Origin: Lophius americanus
Taxonomy: Eukaryota; Chordata; Actinopteri; Lophiiformes; Lophiidae
Direction: 5' to 3'
Assembly: GCA_037951165.1 (NCBI GenBank)
Contig: JBBDHG010000112.1
Coordinates: 4,528,501 to 4,592,500, forward strand
Length of the DNA stretch: 64,000 bases
Under the pieces are notes generated by a model. That model did not search any database and was not told the DNA's origin. It worked only from the letters and a program-made list of their open reading frames with translations. Both the position numbers and the translations under genes were made by a program. Below, piece after piece: positions 12,806-24,500 of the stretch (position 1 is the stretch's first letter; every line of letters begins with the position of its first letter).

Positions 12806-14139
12806 AATCTTCAGGGGCAGTCGTTTATTCTTGCTTTGAGGGAACTGTGATACCCGTTTTGTGCCACAGTGCTGCCCCTACTGTAACCAAATGTCACCAA
12901 TCTATTTCTAAATATAACCAAGAACTACTTCATGTACTTAAAATTATCCATTAAAGACGTTTCAATCAGAGAAGACAGAAAAGATGAAGGATTTATTACA
13001 ATAAATGATTTGTTATAATTAATCTGTAAGAAAGTCATGAACACGTCACATGGGATTGGGAGCTCAAATTAATTTCCAACTAACAGTGAGTAAAAAAAAG
13101 TAAAAAAAAAACCTTGGATATTCATTAAGATTTTAACGTCAATTTTGCTGAGTTGCATTTTCCAAACTTTCGAGACTTTGCACAAAGCCTTCCCCATAAT
13201 TATGCTGTATAAAAGTTGGATACATGTCCACTCGTCTTCATTGTTGCCGTTTCCATTTATTGTTGTTTAATTTGTTCCACGTATCACCACATGGAAAGAG
13301 CTGTTAAAAAAGTTATTTTCCTGTTTTGTTGCATGCTTACATTCTCACAATATGTAAAGGAGAACAAATTTTATAAAAACAAACAAAATGAGTTACAATC
13401 CAGAAAGCAGAGGACGGAAAGTGGGCTGCTTGGCAACCGTAAACACTGTCATTCAACCAAACATTGCGTTTGTGTACTCTAATTACTTTTGCTTACCTCA
13501 AAATATAAATTGTTGTCAGTCAGTTGTTTGATGAACTGGGACTGCCATTCCAGCTGCACCAGAGGAACTGGGACCACTTTTGTTTCCACCCGGTGCCCAT
13601 ATTGAAGTTAACTCCGAAGGAAAGGATGTGTACATACATATGCACCCTCGTGACAGTGACAATGCAAAAAGTTGAAATCATGCCTAAAGGGATCCTTATA
13701 TTTCTGGATGAAATACTGTGGGATCTGACAAACGGGGACGGTTTTTCCTTCTTATGCTTCATTCACCAAAGCAAAGGGACACGGGTACAGCAAGCAGCAG
13801 GGAATTCTCCAGTGGAGAGAAAAAGAGCACAAAAAATCTGCATACTCATGGGGATACATGCAGGATGAAAAATGACAGATAATTATTTGAATCATTAAAT
13901 TACAGCTATTAAATACAGAATAATCCTCATGGCTTTAACTATTATTGAGACTATGGCTACATCACAATTCAGAGGCTGCCTTCTTTATAGGATGCTGCTG
14001 TAATCTGCTGTGGTCACACTCAATGCCCTTAAATGAAGCAGTCACCAACTCTTCCCATCCTCATCATTCCTTTATAAAGTATGATAAGCAGTGCTTGTCA
14101 CCTAGCAAAGTTGACACCTGTAGGTGAGTAGAGTATAAA

Positions 14140-14290
14140 GTATTGGAGTAAAATGTGAGGAAACAAGATAGACCCCATTGGGTCAATTCATACGCACCAA
14201 ATTTGGACACAATTTGGCCGCAGGTTAAGTAGCTATGTCCAAAAAAGTATTTTTTGTAGGTAAAATATTATCTATTAAGAGTAGAATAAT
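14140..14290 (+). repeat. Dispersed repeat family A, single partial unit
   Basis: It contains ggagtaaaatgtgagg, aacaagatagac, tgggtcaattcatacgcacc and aaatttggacacaatttgg, then agctatgtccaaaaaagta. This is one 5' module of the family without the later blocks. Confidence 0.55.
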
Positions 14291-16960
14291 AATTCACCGC
14301 TTAGATTATAGCCTATGGCACCTGATAATCCCAAATTCCATTCTTTTTTACAATGGTGCCATTGTAAAATCTCAAAGTTTTCCATACCTATACAGATTAT
14401 TTAAACTGATAACTTTCTTTTGGCCGTCTTTGTCGCAGTTTTGGAGGAGGTTTGTGATTCAATTGAAAAAGGCACTCGGAGATCGTTCACTTAATTCACT
14501 TCAACATTTTATTGATCAAAATACGAAATCTGAATCTACGTGGTTGACCTTCTAGTAGAGAAGAAAAATGTTCAATTTAGATGACCTATTTTTAAACTTT
14601 AACTAAAATTAATTTGTACAACTCAACAGGGTGTGTGAGTGGTCACAAATGAATTCTTCTCCGAAAACACTTTCATATAAAAACCTTTCCTCAACTGTCA
14701 CATTACCCTCATTATATGGGCATTTGTCAAATAACCAATCCAGAGGCGACCCGGTACAGGTCCAAACGACGTTATCAATCAAAAATAATCTAATATTAAG
14801 ATGATTATAAACAAAATGAAAAACATTAAGCCCACACTAATACAGAACATTTGTATAATTAAATCAAAATACTATTATGGCTCCAACACCACGGCTTTAG
14901 GTATGCCGTATATTTTTTATAGGATCTTCGCCTTTATTTACTGCCTTTTAGTAGTATAGGTTGCCCAGATATCACTCCACTTCAAAGCATTTCAAAGACA
15001 TTTGTAATTTGGCAGGATATGTGAGACGGGGGTAAAATTGGAATCACTTACCCTCTTGTGGATTGGGGTGCAAGGCCTAAGAGTCACTGCTCTGTCACAG
15101 ACAGTTATGCAAGTTGAATAGCTGGAGTACAGCAATTCCAAATCAAGGATAAAAATCTATGAGAGCTCAGATCAGTGCTAGATATGATGGAGAATGACAC
15201 TATATGATCTAACTGCACCAAAGGGTTGTTTTCTAATTACCATCACAAGCATGGTGACAAATTAATGTGAGGCAGGTGCCCTCCAAATTACTTCTCTTTG
15301 AAATCCCCCCTCGTGAATGAGCTTTATTCCAGATGCAATGACCTACAAATGAAGGTAGTGTCCAAAGTAGTCCAAACTTAGGGTGCCTTCACTCATCGCT
15401 GCATGTGCAGGTTAGACTGATCTGATTATATGAGAGATGTCTTTGCCAACCCATGCAAGACTTTAGGTGTGCACACTTGGATCTGTTACGCACCACCTGT
15501 GAACCCCAGATGCACAAACACAGAAACAGTAACGTGATCCGCCATCTTTTTCTCCACTAGGCAGATTTATGCACATAAATCATTTCCTACACTGTGTTTC
15601 GGGGGATTTGTAGTAATAATAGGCCATCTCTGCCATTCCCATCCTGTTCCCTCCCTGGGAAAAATCCTCACAGGTCTTAACTTTTGGTCACATCAGGTTT
15701 TTAGTTGCAATGTTAACTTTTTCTAACCTCACGGCCCCTGAACCTAATCATGTGTTTCCATGGTGTTACCTGCCCAATCTAATCTCAGGGAGCTTTGAAA
15801 CAGTGGCAGGCCGGTGCTACCAATGTTTTGGAACATGTCCACATGACCCGTTTCTCCTGTTTGAATCGTGTTGGTTTTACTGGGAGGGTCCACTGGACAA
15901 ACAGAGAGGCTGCTTGTACAATAATATCACCACTGTCGTGTGTAATAGATGTCTTGTGTGTGTCATTTGCAGCTATGAAATTGTTTTGCTTGGAGGAAAA
16001 CTATTTTCTTAGTTCATGAAAGTTCTTTTTACAAACGTATGAAGTTTTAGTTGTTTACTTTGATTTACATTCACACTGATATGTTTAAATGCCTTGGTAA
16101 AACTTGATAAGTCCATTAAAGGCTTGAGCATTTCTAACACTAATTTCCGTTATGAAATTACTTTAACAAAAGGGAAGTTTCTCACTGAATATTAGACACC
16201 GCTTTAAAAATAGTTAAATACTGCATTAAGGTAAGCACACTTGCTCATCGTCATTATATGCTGAAGTGGGTATTTGTTCCAGAGTGAAAAGTCTTGTCTA
16301 ACTTTGCAGAAGCCATCACAATTTTGTATTGTTATAACCCAAAGAGCATGAGAAAGAAAAAAGCTGGAAGTTGGAAGATATAAATAATCAGTTTTTGATC
16401 TTAATTTACTTCATACGTAGATGCATTGTGATGACGTTGAGACCAAATTTATTTTGAAGTGATGTTAAAGTACATAAAACCAAGAGTAGATTTTCATAAA
16501 TGTACCAGTAACAAGAAACAGACACCTTGATTTGATGAATCTATTATTGTGACGCACAGCTTAGCTGATGACAGTGGTCTGCTGGCACTTTTGTGAGCCA
16601 TGTTGTATATTCCCCCTTGTTTAAGATGTCAAACTCAGACTTTTTCTCTACAACAAAATGTTCCAGAAGACGGTGAACAGTGACGGTGCAAAGCATACAG
16701 CTCTTCAAACTTTCCCCATTCATATATCAACAATGTACCAGTCTGACAGATCCCTCTGCAGAGCAGACCCTCATTTCAATTAGCCACGGCCACCAAACGC
16801 CTAACCACTTCTAGCCTGTTTATTTCCAACAAACTCATCTTTTCAGATCATGTATTTTGTTCATGTTTTTTGATAACAAAGTACATGTACCCCTTAAGAT
16901 ATCAGTGTAGAACTGAGGTTGTAAGAAGTCAGACCTCATGAAGTCCAGTAGGGATACAGT
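14290..16960. other. No gene recognised, 14.3-17.0 kb
   Basis: AT-rich and non-repetitive by eye. A plus frame at 15710-16012 is Cys-rich but has no known motif and overlaps a second frame. Confidence 0.6.
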
Positions 16961-16962
16961 AC

Positions 16963-17588
16963 GTGGGTTTACATGGGACATTTTTCTCCTATCCAAATTA
17001 AAACTTTCTGGATCGTAATGTTGGTCGCCTTTTTACATGACCTGCGATCTTCTCCGACCCGGTGTTTACATGCATCAACTCATCTAATCGGAAACAAATT
17101 TTGACATGCGCAGATGATCCACACTCCCGTTCCACAGATAAGGTGGCTATAATGCTACGATGAGCTGGATGCCGACCGCCAACAAGCGGCCAGAAGAAGA
17201 ATACGACAAAGAGGGCATGCCCGGAAGGGACATTTCCACCATCTCACCGTCCAAATATATTAAACTCTTTCAAAGTTGCAATGGGTAAATGTCTCTCCGA
17301 TGTAGACCAGGACTGTTTTGAAGTCGCCACATTTAAAATGTGTCGCGGTGCTGTGCGTGCCCAGATACATCTCAAAGCTTTACGAAACAGTGTTTATATG
17401 CAGCGACTGGCTATTGGAAAGGCTTTCCTATAGGACTCAAACTACCTCCTACCGTAGTAATTAAAGCTCAATCAGAAACTGCTCTTTCTGTTGGAAAGGG
17501 TTGTGTACATGCAACCTTTTCTTTCCGGTTTTTCTTTCCGGTTGGGCGGCCTGATCTATTTGTAATTAGGCTGTCCATGTAAACCCAC
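16963..17588. mobile_element. 626-bp DNA element with terminal inverted repeats, unclassified
   Basis: The left end is gtgggtttacatgggaca and the right end is tgtccatgtaaacccac. Reverse-complemented, the right end matches the left over 17-18 bp with one indel. The motif tttacatg recurs just inside both ends, in subterminal positions. There is no transposase; the only longer open frame (17340-17582, plus) shows no known domain. A clear target-site duplication was not visible, so I leave the superfamily open (hAT, Harbinger and Kolobok-like are all possible). Confidence 0.6.
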
Positions 17589-18389
17589 CTATCATTTGAC
17601 TGAAACGCTTCCAACTTTACATACTGTTTGGATGACTTGCAGACTATCAGCGAATATGTGGCTGTCAGGTCCGAATTGCTGTACAGACCAGTATCATTTT
17701 TACTCCATCCTTTCATATCTTGGACATTTAGCTGATAATCTAAACCAATAACTCATAAAATCATCACTCATCAAATCAACATTAGTAGAGATTCCTAGGA
17801 ACTAGGCGACACTGCTGCCTGACACGGGGAAGGCACAGTTGTCTTAATGATAAATGTGAGGTGTAATAATGGGAGATAACATCATCCTCGAGAAGAGGAG
17901 CCCATCAAGGTTCACGCCTCTTTATGACCATCATAAAAAGATACTGTATACTATGTTCCAATGAAGCCCCTGCACAGCGGGTCTTGTGGAGCCCTCCCCC
18001 CTCGTTGTTTCCTCAAGACGGTTTTTGCTGGGCACATACATCTATCAGAATTTTTTAGTTTCAAGAATTTCCCAGGAAATGTGAAGAAACTTGTTATTGT
18101 CGAGATTCCCTTGACCCACTCCACTCAGCTTGATTGTCTAACCCAGAGTGGGGATTTTCATGGTCACACACCCATTTCTTTAACCATTGAAGCAGCAACA
18201 TCACCTTTTCCTCCTTACAAATGAACATAACTGCTTATCTAATGACTAAGATGCAGCATAGGACAAGACGCTTACGTAGTTAGGCCACACATGCATCAGG
18301 GCATGTCACAGAATTTCCAAGGTGGCCACCCTCTCCCACATTATCTGCTACTGTATTTTTGCAGGGTGTGTTTCCAGGATGTCCGGGGG

Positions 18390-18427
18390 AGTTCCTACTG
18401 CTTCACACGTGTGAAGTGGTAGGAACT
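18390..18427. repeat. 38-bp near-perfect palindrome without spacer
   Basis: The arm agttcctactgcttcacac (18390-18408) meets its reverse complement directly; 17 of 19 pairs match. The centre is acacgtgt, containing the E-box CACGTG. Confidence 0.9.
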
Positions 18428-18689
18428 TTGACGAAAGAAATAGTTCATACTGTACTTGGTGTCAGTCCTGTATCATCAAGCAAGGTCAGGCAGATAAACT
18501 GACTGACCTGCTGCTAATCCATTTCCCCAAAGGCTAAATTTACTGTGGTGACACAGTACATTTTGTCGTGAACGGGAAATGTAGATGAAACCACAGGTGC
18601 TTTATTATAGCCTGAAACATAGCCTGAGGGTATTATGGAATTTTCCTCACTACTGTGAATCCTTCGTATTATTGAGATTACTCAGAAAC

Positions 18690-19075
18690 AATTCTGTGGA
18701 TCATTTATACCCTCATAGACTTAGTGCGCGGAAGAACTGGATTGATTTCGGTTACTTGTATATTTCTGACACTAGGTGGGGTGTCTAACTCCAAACATTT
18801 TTATTTCTCAACCATTGGTCCGCTAACGCATCGACCAAAGGAAATCTATCTTGCATATATTTCATATTCTACTCACTTTTTTGAAAAACACTGTTTTCGG
18901 ATATAACTTCCTTACCTTTGGACCACTTGAGTGCAAATATGGTGAATATGAAACGATTCTAGTAGATCTATCTCGTACATATCATGTTTTACAACAATAG
19001 TTCATATTTTACTCTAAATATTTTTTATTTAAACACTGTTCGGACATACATTTCATTTGAGGAGTTCAATCAAGG
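18690..19075 (-). repeat. Dispersed repeat family A, about two units, minus orientation
   Basis: On the plus strand it reads gacttagtgcgcggaagaac, then ctcaaccattggtccgctaa, aaatctatcttgcatatat and, further on, atctatctcgtacatatcat and atagttcatattttactc. These are reverse complements of the family A blocks in the expected order, with the first module present twice. Confidence 0.6.
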
Positions 19076-19079
19076 GAAA

Positions 19080-22020
19080 TCCTTGTTATAACCCTGCTGT
19101 CAGGAACAACAACATAGGTAAAGTTAGCTTTGTATCTGAGAGGATACAAGGAAGCATAAATTCTAAGTCTTTTTCTAATTACTTAATTATTCTAAAATGT
19201 CGGCTGGATTTGTGCCAGGCTCAGGATTAAGAAACTGGTTCAACTGGAAGTTTTGAGTTTTGAGCGGACAAGATCAAACCTGGAAATTTCTCTCCCAATT
19301 TCTCTAAGTTTCTGTTTGTATTTTAGGATGATAGGTAGATATTTTATAAGTATGTTTTATATTATAATAGTATGTGCGTCTTTTATTCCAATATTTGTGG
19401 AAAATTTAACAGTAAACATTTCTTGATCACTTCCAACATGGATGGCATGTTTTCTTGTTCTAACACTGTTTGAAATTTAACCGTGTAACAAAAATCAACT
19501 CAACCAAATTCCACAGAATTAGTTGGAAGAGTCAAGCATGGGCCAAGGAGAAACCCATTACTTTTCTTTCAAAAAACTGCTGCTGTCATTTCTAGGAACC
19601 TTTCTCTTAATTGTAGGACTGCCCATTTTAAGCACATTTGATAGTTTCCTATATGCGACTGTTTTTACATTAGCATTGATGTGATAGAGGCAGGAGCTAA
19701 GAACCAAAACTGTTGCTAAATGATCATTAAGTGATGCTGCCATTCTATTGAAGAATGCTTTTTATACACTAAAATGTTCAATAATACTACTAAATGTGTA
19801 CATTTCCTGGTGGCAGTAACTGTGTTGGTGCTTTTAGAGTTGCAAAGGGTAATTTGCATATTATTCTTTTTAATCGCTTTGTGAGTTATGGAACTATGTT
19901 TTAAAAATCATTGAGCCCTTTGTCCAGATTATCCATTAAACTGAATTGATAAAGGAAATGTTTTCCAGTGGTGTCGTTTTTGATCACGTTGCCAAAGCCT
20001 GTCTCCCCACAGTGACAACAGATTAGACATTGCTGTGCCCTTCTGAAGTGAAGCTCCATCGCCAAAGTAGTTGGAAATGTATTTTGGTTCAGCCTCTCGA
20101 TGACATCATCGAGGATTGCGCCCTCGTTAGTGAGAGGGAGGGTGAGCAATTAGCCAATGCAATTAACCTTTAAGAGGCCGCCTATGTGGAATGAACGAGG
20201 ATGAATAATAGTCAACTTCTCAGTATAAATCCAAGACACTGCCATCCAGAGCCCCCCCTGGGAGACTCCTGAGGTAAATGGCTGCAAGGGCGCCATTGAG
20301 AAGTGTCGTGAGTAAGGCATAGGAGAGATTGCAAACTAACACATACCTTAATATGTAAAAGTATCAGCTGCATCTCCTACATTTTTCACCTATTTTTAAG
20401 GGTGCATTTCACATGATTCAGGAAAGATGTTGCCCCTGGGATCGTACATCACTCCCACAATGCCTTTCACTGACAAATGGGACAGCCAAATCCTGTCACA
20501 GTGATGTCAGAGATGGGTACTGGGGTGAATGCAAAGCTTGTGTGTGTTTGCGGGTGATAAGGGTCAGTGTGCCTTTCAGGTCATTGTTGTCCAGGGATCA
20601 ACCCCCCCTCTATGAATTATAGACCACACGGATTGCCAGAAGTTACTGGTGATTTCACCTCTTACTGAGACCAGTGCTGCAAATTTAAGAAGTCGATGAG
20701 TATTCATTTGTGTATTTAGTGAGCGACAAGAAATGATTGCTGCAGCCCAGTCGATTCTCCGTAGTGTGAGGAGATATGGAGGGAAGAACAATAAGTGTAA
20801 TTATCCTTGCTGATGAGTTTTGTCTGCATGCATTGGCATCCATTTTGTCGATCTATTGTCGTGCTGTCATTTATAACTATGACGTAATGAAAATGATCTG
20901 CGCTGAAAAGATTCTATTCATACGTTCACTATATAGAACGGGAGACAGCCAAGCCGAAGTTTCACATGTTTTTAGCTACTGAATGATATTGTGTTGACTG
21001 GAACCTGGAGCATGCCATCAAATGTCCTGCTGCACTGTATTTGACACCGTACGGGCATAAACAGTGTAATGTTTAACATTTGTGCTGCTGCAGCCAAGTT
21101 TCTGATTCGGTTTAATGATGCTTGGATGGTGTGACTGTTTTTTGCGAGCAGCAGCGGTGGGAATCACTCATTCAATTATCCATTTGCTTGATGATGATTG
21201 TGATGCTTAAAACTTTTGGAAATATGTCTTAATATCTTGATGAAAGGGGGTCACTCATTAATGCCGTGACCATTAAGAATGATGATATATTTGTTTTTAA
21301 TTGACGATACAAACAGGTGCCTCTCCGTGTAGCATTTTGATCGCTGCATAGAGTCTGTAAAAGATTTCATGCCCGTGTGCTACGTGAGGGTGTGCTTGAA
21401 GCTTCTGTTATGTGTCTTTGTGCGTGTCCTTGTGCTTTCTGTGTGCCCGACTTGTTTTTAAACAACACATAGACCATTTGTTTTTTCTCTTAATCAACTT
21501 CAAGCACTCCTCATCAACCCTGAATAGCCAGCTCAACCAAAGGAGATGCAGGATAACGCACGTACTGTAATCTTATCAAAAGAGCCCTAATCGCTTCTGC
21601 AGTGTTGAAGTAACAATTACAGACGTTATCAAAACTGTTTGATTTCCTGCCAGCTTGTATGAAATCATTGTGAAGCGGTGAAACGCCGCAGACGTAGGAC
21701 AAAAAATAGAGATAGTAGCAATGTCCAGTGGCCACACACACAAAAACATACACACACTTTTAGCATACTTATGCAGTATTGCAGAAAATAACGTCATGAA
21801 ATATTAATAAAATTGGAGACTCGTACGTATGGCCGTGTGAGAACCAATATACAAACACACCACATCACCACAGTGTATGCCATGAGTCTGCAACAGTGGG
21901 AACATCAGTTGCTCACATTAGTGGAGGATTTTTTAGAGGTTCTTGTTTTGAAGTCTGCTTCAAACAGATGTAAGCCATTATGTCACAATTGGCTAACTGA
22001 TTACTCGGTAACACACACAA
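19080..22020. other. No gene recognised, 19.1-22.0 kb
   Basis: Mixed composition. Segments at 19.9-20.3 kb and 21.5-21.75 kb are less AT-rich and look conserved in style, but no frame supports a protein. Confidence 0.55.
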
Positions 22021-22026
22021 ACAAAT

Positions 22027-22030
<4 letters not shown>

Positions 22031-22119
<89 letters not shown>
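22031..22119. repeat. (AC)n microsatellite, 89 bp
   Basis: Uninterrupted AC dinucleotides, with alternating purine-pyrimidine sequence. The long Cys/Val or His/Thr frames across it are artefacts. Confidence 0.98.
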
Positions 22120-22121
<2 letters not shown>

Positions 22122-22377
22122 TCAAGAAACACAAGGGGTGGTTAGATGAAATCGAATAAGGGAAGGCCCAGACATTCACCGCACACACACAAATACACTG
22201 GAGACATGCCTATCCTTAAAGTTAATGGGAATGACCCATTCAGTGGCCAGTGGGAATATTCTACGTATAAGCTGTTCCCCTGTACATCAGTGGCATCTCT
22301 GAAATGGATAAATACTCTAAAGCAAACTACGCTGCAATATTTAAAACATCAGCTGAAGTGCTTGCGCTGCAGATGTG

Positions 22378-22419
22378 TTTATATATATATAAATATATAT
22401 ATATGTATATATATATATG

Positions 22420-22483
<64 letters not shown>
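22378..22483. repeat. (TA)n microsatellite with periodic TG interruptions
   Basis: The first half has 'tatatg' interruptions every 14-16 bases, then about 50 bp of pure TA. Confidence 0.97.
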
Positions 22484-22488
<5 letters not shown>

Positions 22489-22619
22489 TGCATAGGTGTA
22501 TGCATATACTGTACATATATATGTGAATGTTATGTATGATGCACGTATTATGTGGTATTGGTTTCAGTGAAATCATGGAAATCAAGCATTTCTTGTACAT
22601 TTTGTGAAATTGAAGTTGG

Positions 22620-22880
22620 AAGTAGTCCAATTTCCAACAAATTCCCTTCGGGACTATAAAGAATATCTTTTCTTATCATCTTCACCAACTGCATCACGGT
22701 ATGGTAAGGCAATCTGTCTCGGACGGGAGAGCTCTGCAGAGAGTTGTGAAAAACTGCCCAACGCATCACCGGGTCCTCAGTTCCCTCCATTGAGACTGTC
22801 CACTGCAAGCGATGCCTGCGTAAGGCATGTAGTATCGTTAAGGAGGGTTCTCCTCCCAGCCACAGATTGTTTTCCCTTAA
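22620..22880 (+). mobile_element. L2-type LINE 3' fragment (reverse transcriptase C-terminal region)
   Basis: From about 22680 the plus strand reads caccaactgcatcacggtat, then gagttgtgaaaaactgccca, then acgcatcaccgggtcctcag. Further on come tgcctgcgtaaggcatgtag and cagccacagattgttt. This series is the well-known 3' end of the fish L2-like ORF2 (the 'TNCITVWY', 'QRVVKTAQRITG', 'CLRRARSIVRDPSHPSH' region). Small indels break the frame, so it is a dead 5'-truncated copy. Confidence 0.75.
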
Positions 22881-23999
22881 CACTACATAGAGTGGCTGAG
22901 AATGAAATTGAAAAATGAAATGAAATGTTTGAAAATGATGACAGTTCATATATGAAAATAGGTTTCTGAAATAAAACAGACTTAGTAAACAAATAAATAC
23001 AATTATGCAAATTAGTACAATTAAATAAATTGGTGGGAAAAAAAACAGTGCTTTTCAATATTTGTGTGCCAGAAATGCAAATTAAATGGGCCCGGTTAGT
23101 TTTGACTTTTGAGCCACTAGAATTAGTGAGAAATGAAACCATTCATTATCACAAATGAAAGGAAACTTTATTCTGCTCTCCTCCACCACAAGCATTTTGT
23201 TTAATGCACCAGATGGCTGATATTTACTGCATTAGAGCAGCTCTGATAGCTCCAGGTAAACTGCCAGTGTTGGAAAAGTATAAGAAATTGACCTTTAAAC
23301 ATCTCTCGGAGGTTGTTTAAACTTTCCAGATATCGTTGTATTTATTCATATGGTTATACCAAGCCATCTGGCAACAGGGTGGACTAAATCAGCCCATAAT
23401 GTACTGTTCCAAACCGTGTTTACATCACGTGTCACAATAGCATCTTTTGGAAAAAAATCTTTTCTTTAAAAAAGTAAAATCTTTAACATTCCCCATGAGA
23501 TTGAATCCTACCCTCTATCATACGTACATAACTCGATCAACCTTTGTCATTTCACAGATGTTAAGTCTATTTGTAATTTTTTTCCCACTTACAAAGTGTA
23601 ATCTAGGAACATGTTTAAGTTGACTCCAGTATTTATTAACTGTACATATCCATAGGAAGCACACTGCTGCTTTATCGTCTGATGAAATATTTTTATGGGT
23701 AAAGTTCCCTTTCTGAGTCGTCAACTTTGTTAACATGCGCACCAATGTCTCCGTTATATTCAGAGGGATCCCATCTTTGTGTTTGCGCACATAAACATCA
23801 TATCCTGATTTTAGAAACCTAGTATTATGACCTGATCCTGATTTTAGGTACCCATATGTTCTATCAAGAGTATTCCAAAGTAACCTGGATAATTTTACAT
23901 CAATGACCGTTTACATGCTCAAAGGTTTTATGAGGCTTACCCGGATTTTGATCATATTAAGGATATGGCATTTGTATGCAACACAGATTTTAGGATTCT

Positions 24000-24310
24000 G
24001 GCAGAATCTGATTGTGGACCCATGTGCAGATAACACAGTGGGCTGAATACAGTTACGTCCAAGTCCAAAACACAAAACCAGTCAAACAAGCAAGGGTCAA
24101 AACCATGGGTTAAGTCTGAATAAGTAAATGACACAAACAAAAAAAACGCCAAAGGTAAAATCCAAATAACAGGTCGGGTAAAAATCCACAAAATCTCAAG
24201 AAATACACTGTTATACAGGAAATGGCTGCTTCATGTGACATCAACATCATCAACAACGTGCGGGAGACACAGGTATGACGGGAAACGACACAAACACACA
24301 AAGTGCAGAG
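24000..24310. repeat. Probable dispersed repeat, A-rich
   Basis: acccatgtgcagataacaca, gtgggctgaatacag, aaaaccagtcaaacaagcaa and gggtcaaaaccatgggttaa form a phrase that recurs widely in fish genomes. No open frame of interest. Confidence 0.4.
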
Positions 24311-24500
24311 AGACGGCGGGTATTCCAGAGAGCGGGTTTAAAGGAAACTGAGTTTAACCCTGAGATGAAGGAACCTCTGGATTTCCCGTTCCAAAAGTAG
24401 GGTGAGTTAAACTCTGAGTCAGTTACCTTGATAACATATTCTGTGAACCTTCTTCAACTAACCCTGAATTTGTTTCTGAGTCCTGAAGAGGACCCTGAAG
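24310..24500. mobile_element. Possible non-autonomous Harbinger-type element, partial
   Basis: gcgggtttaaaggaaactga, gtttaaccctgagatgaagg, tggatttcccgttccaaaag and gagtcagttaccttgataac resemble a common fish element rich in 'gttaaactctgagtcagtt'. The ends are not clearly defined. Confidence 0.35.

Noticed and set aside
21913..22188. Long Cys/Val and His/Thr open frames
   Set aside because: They are translations of the (AC)n microsatellite.
22379..22630. Ile/Tyr-rich open frames
   Set aside because: Translated (TA)n repeat.
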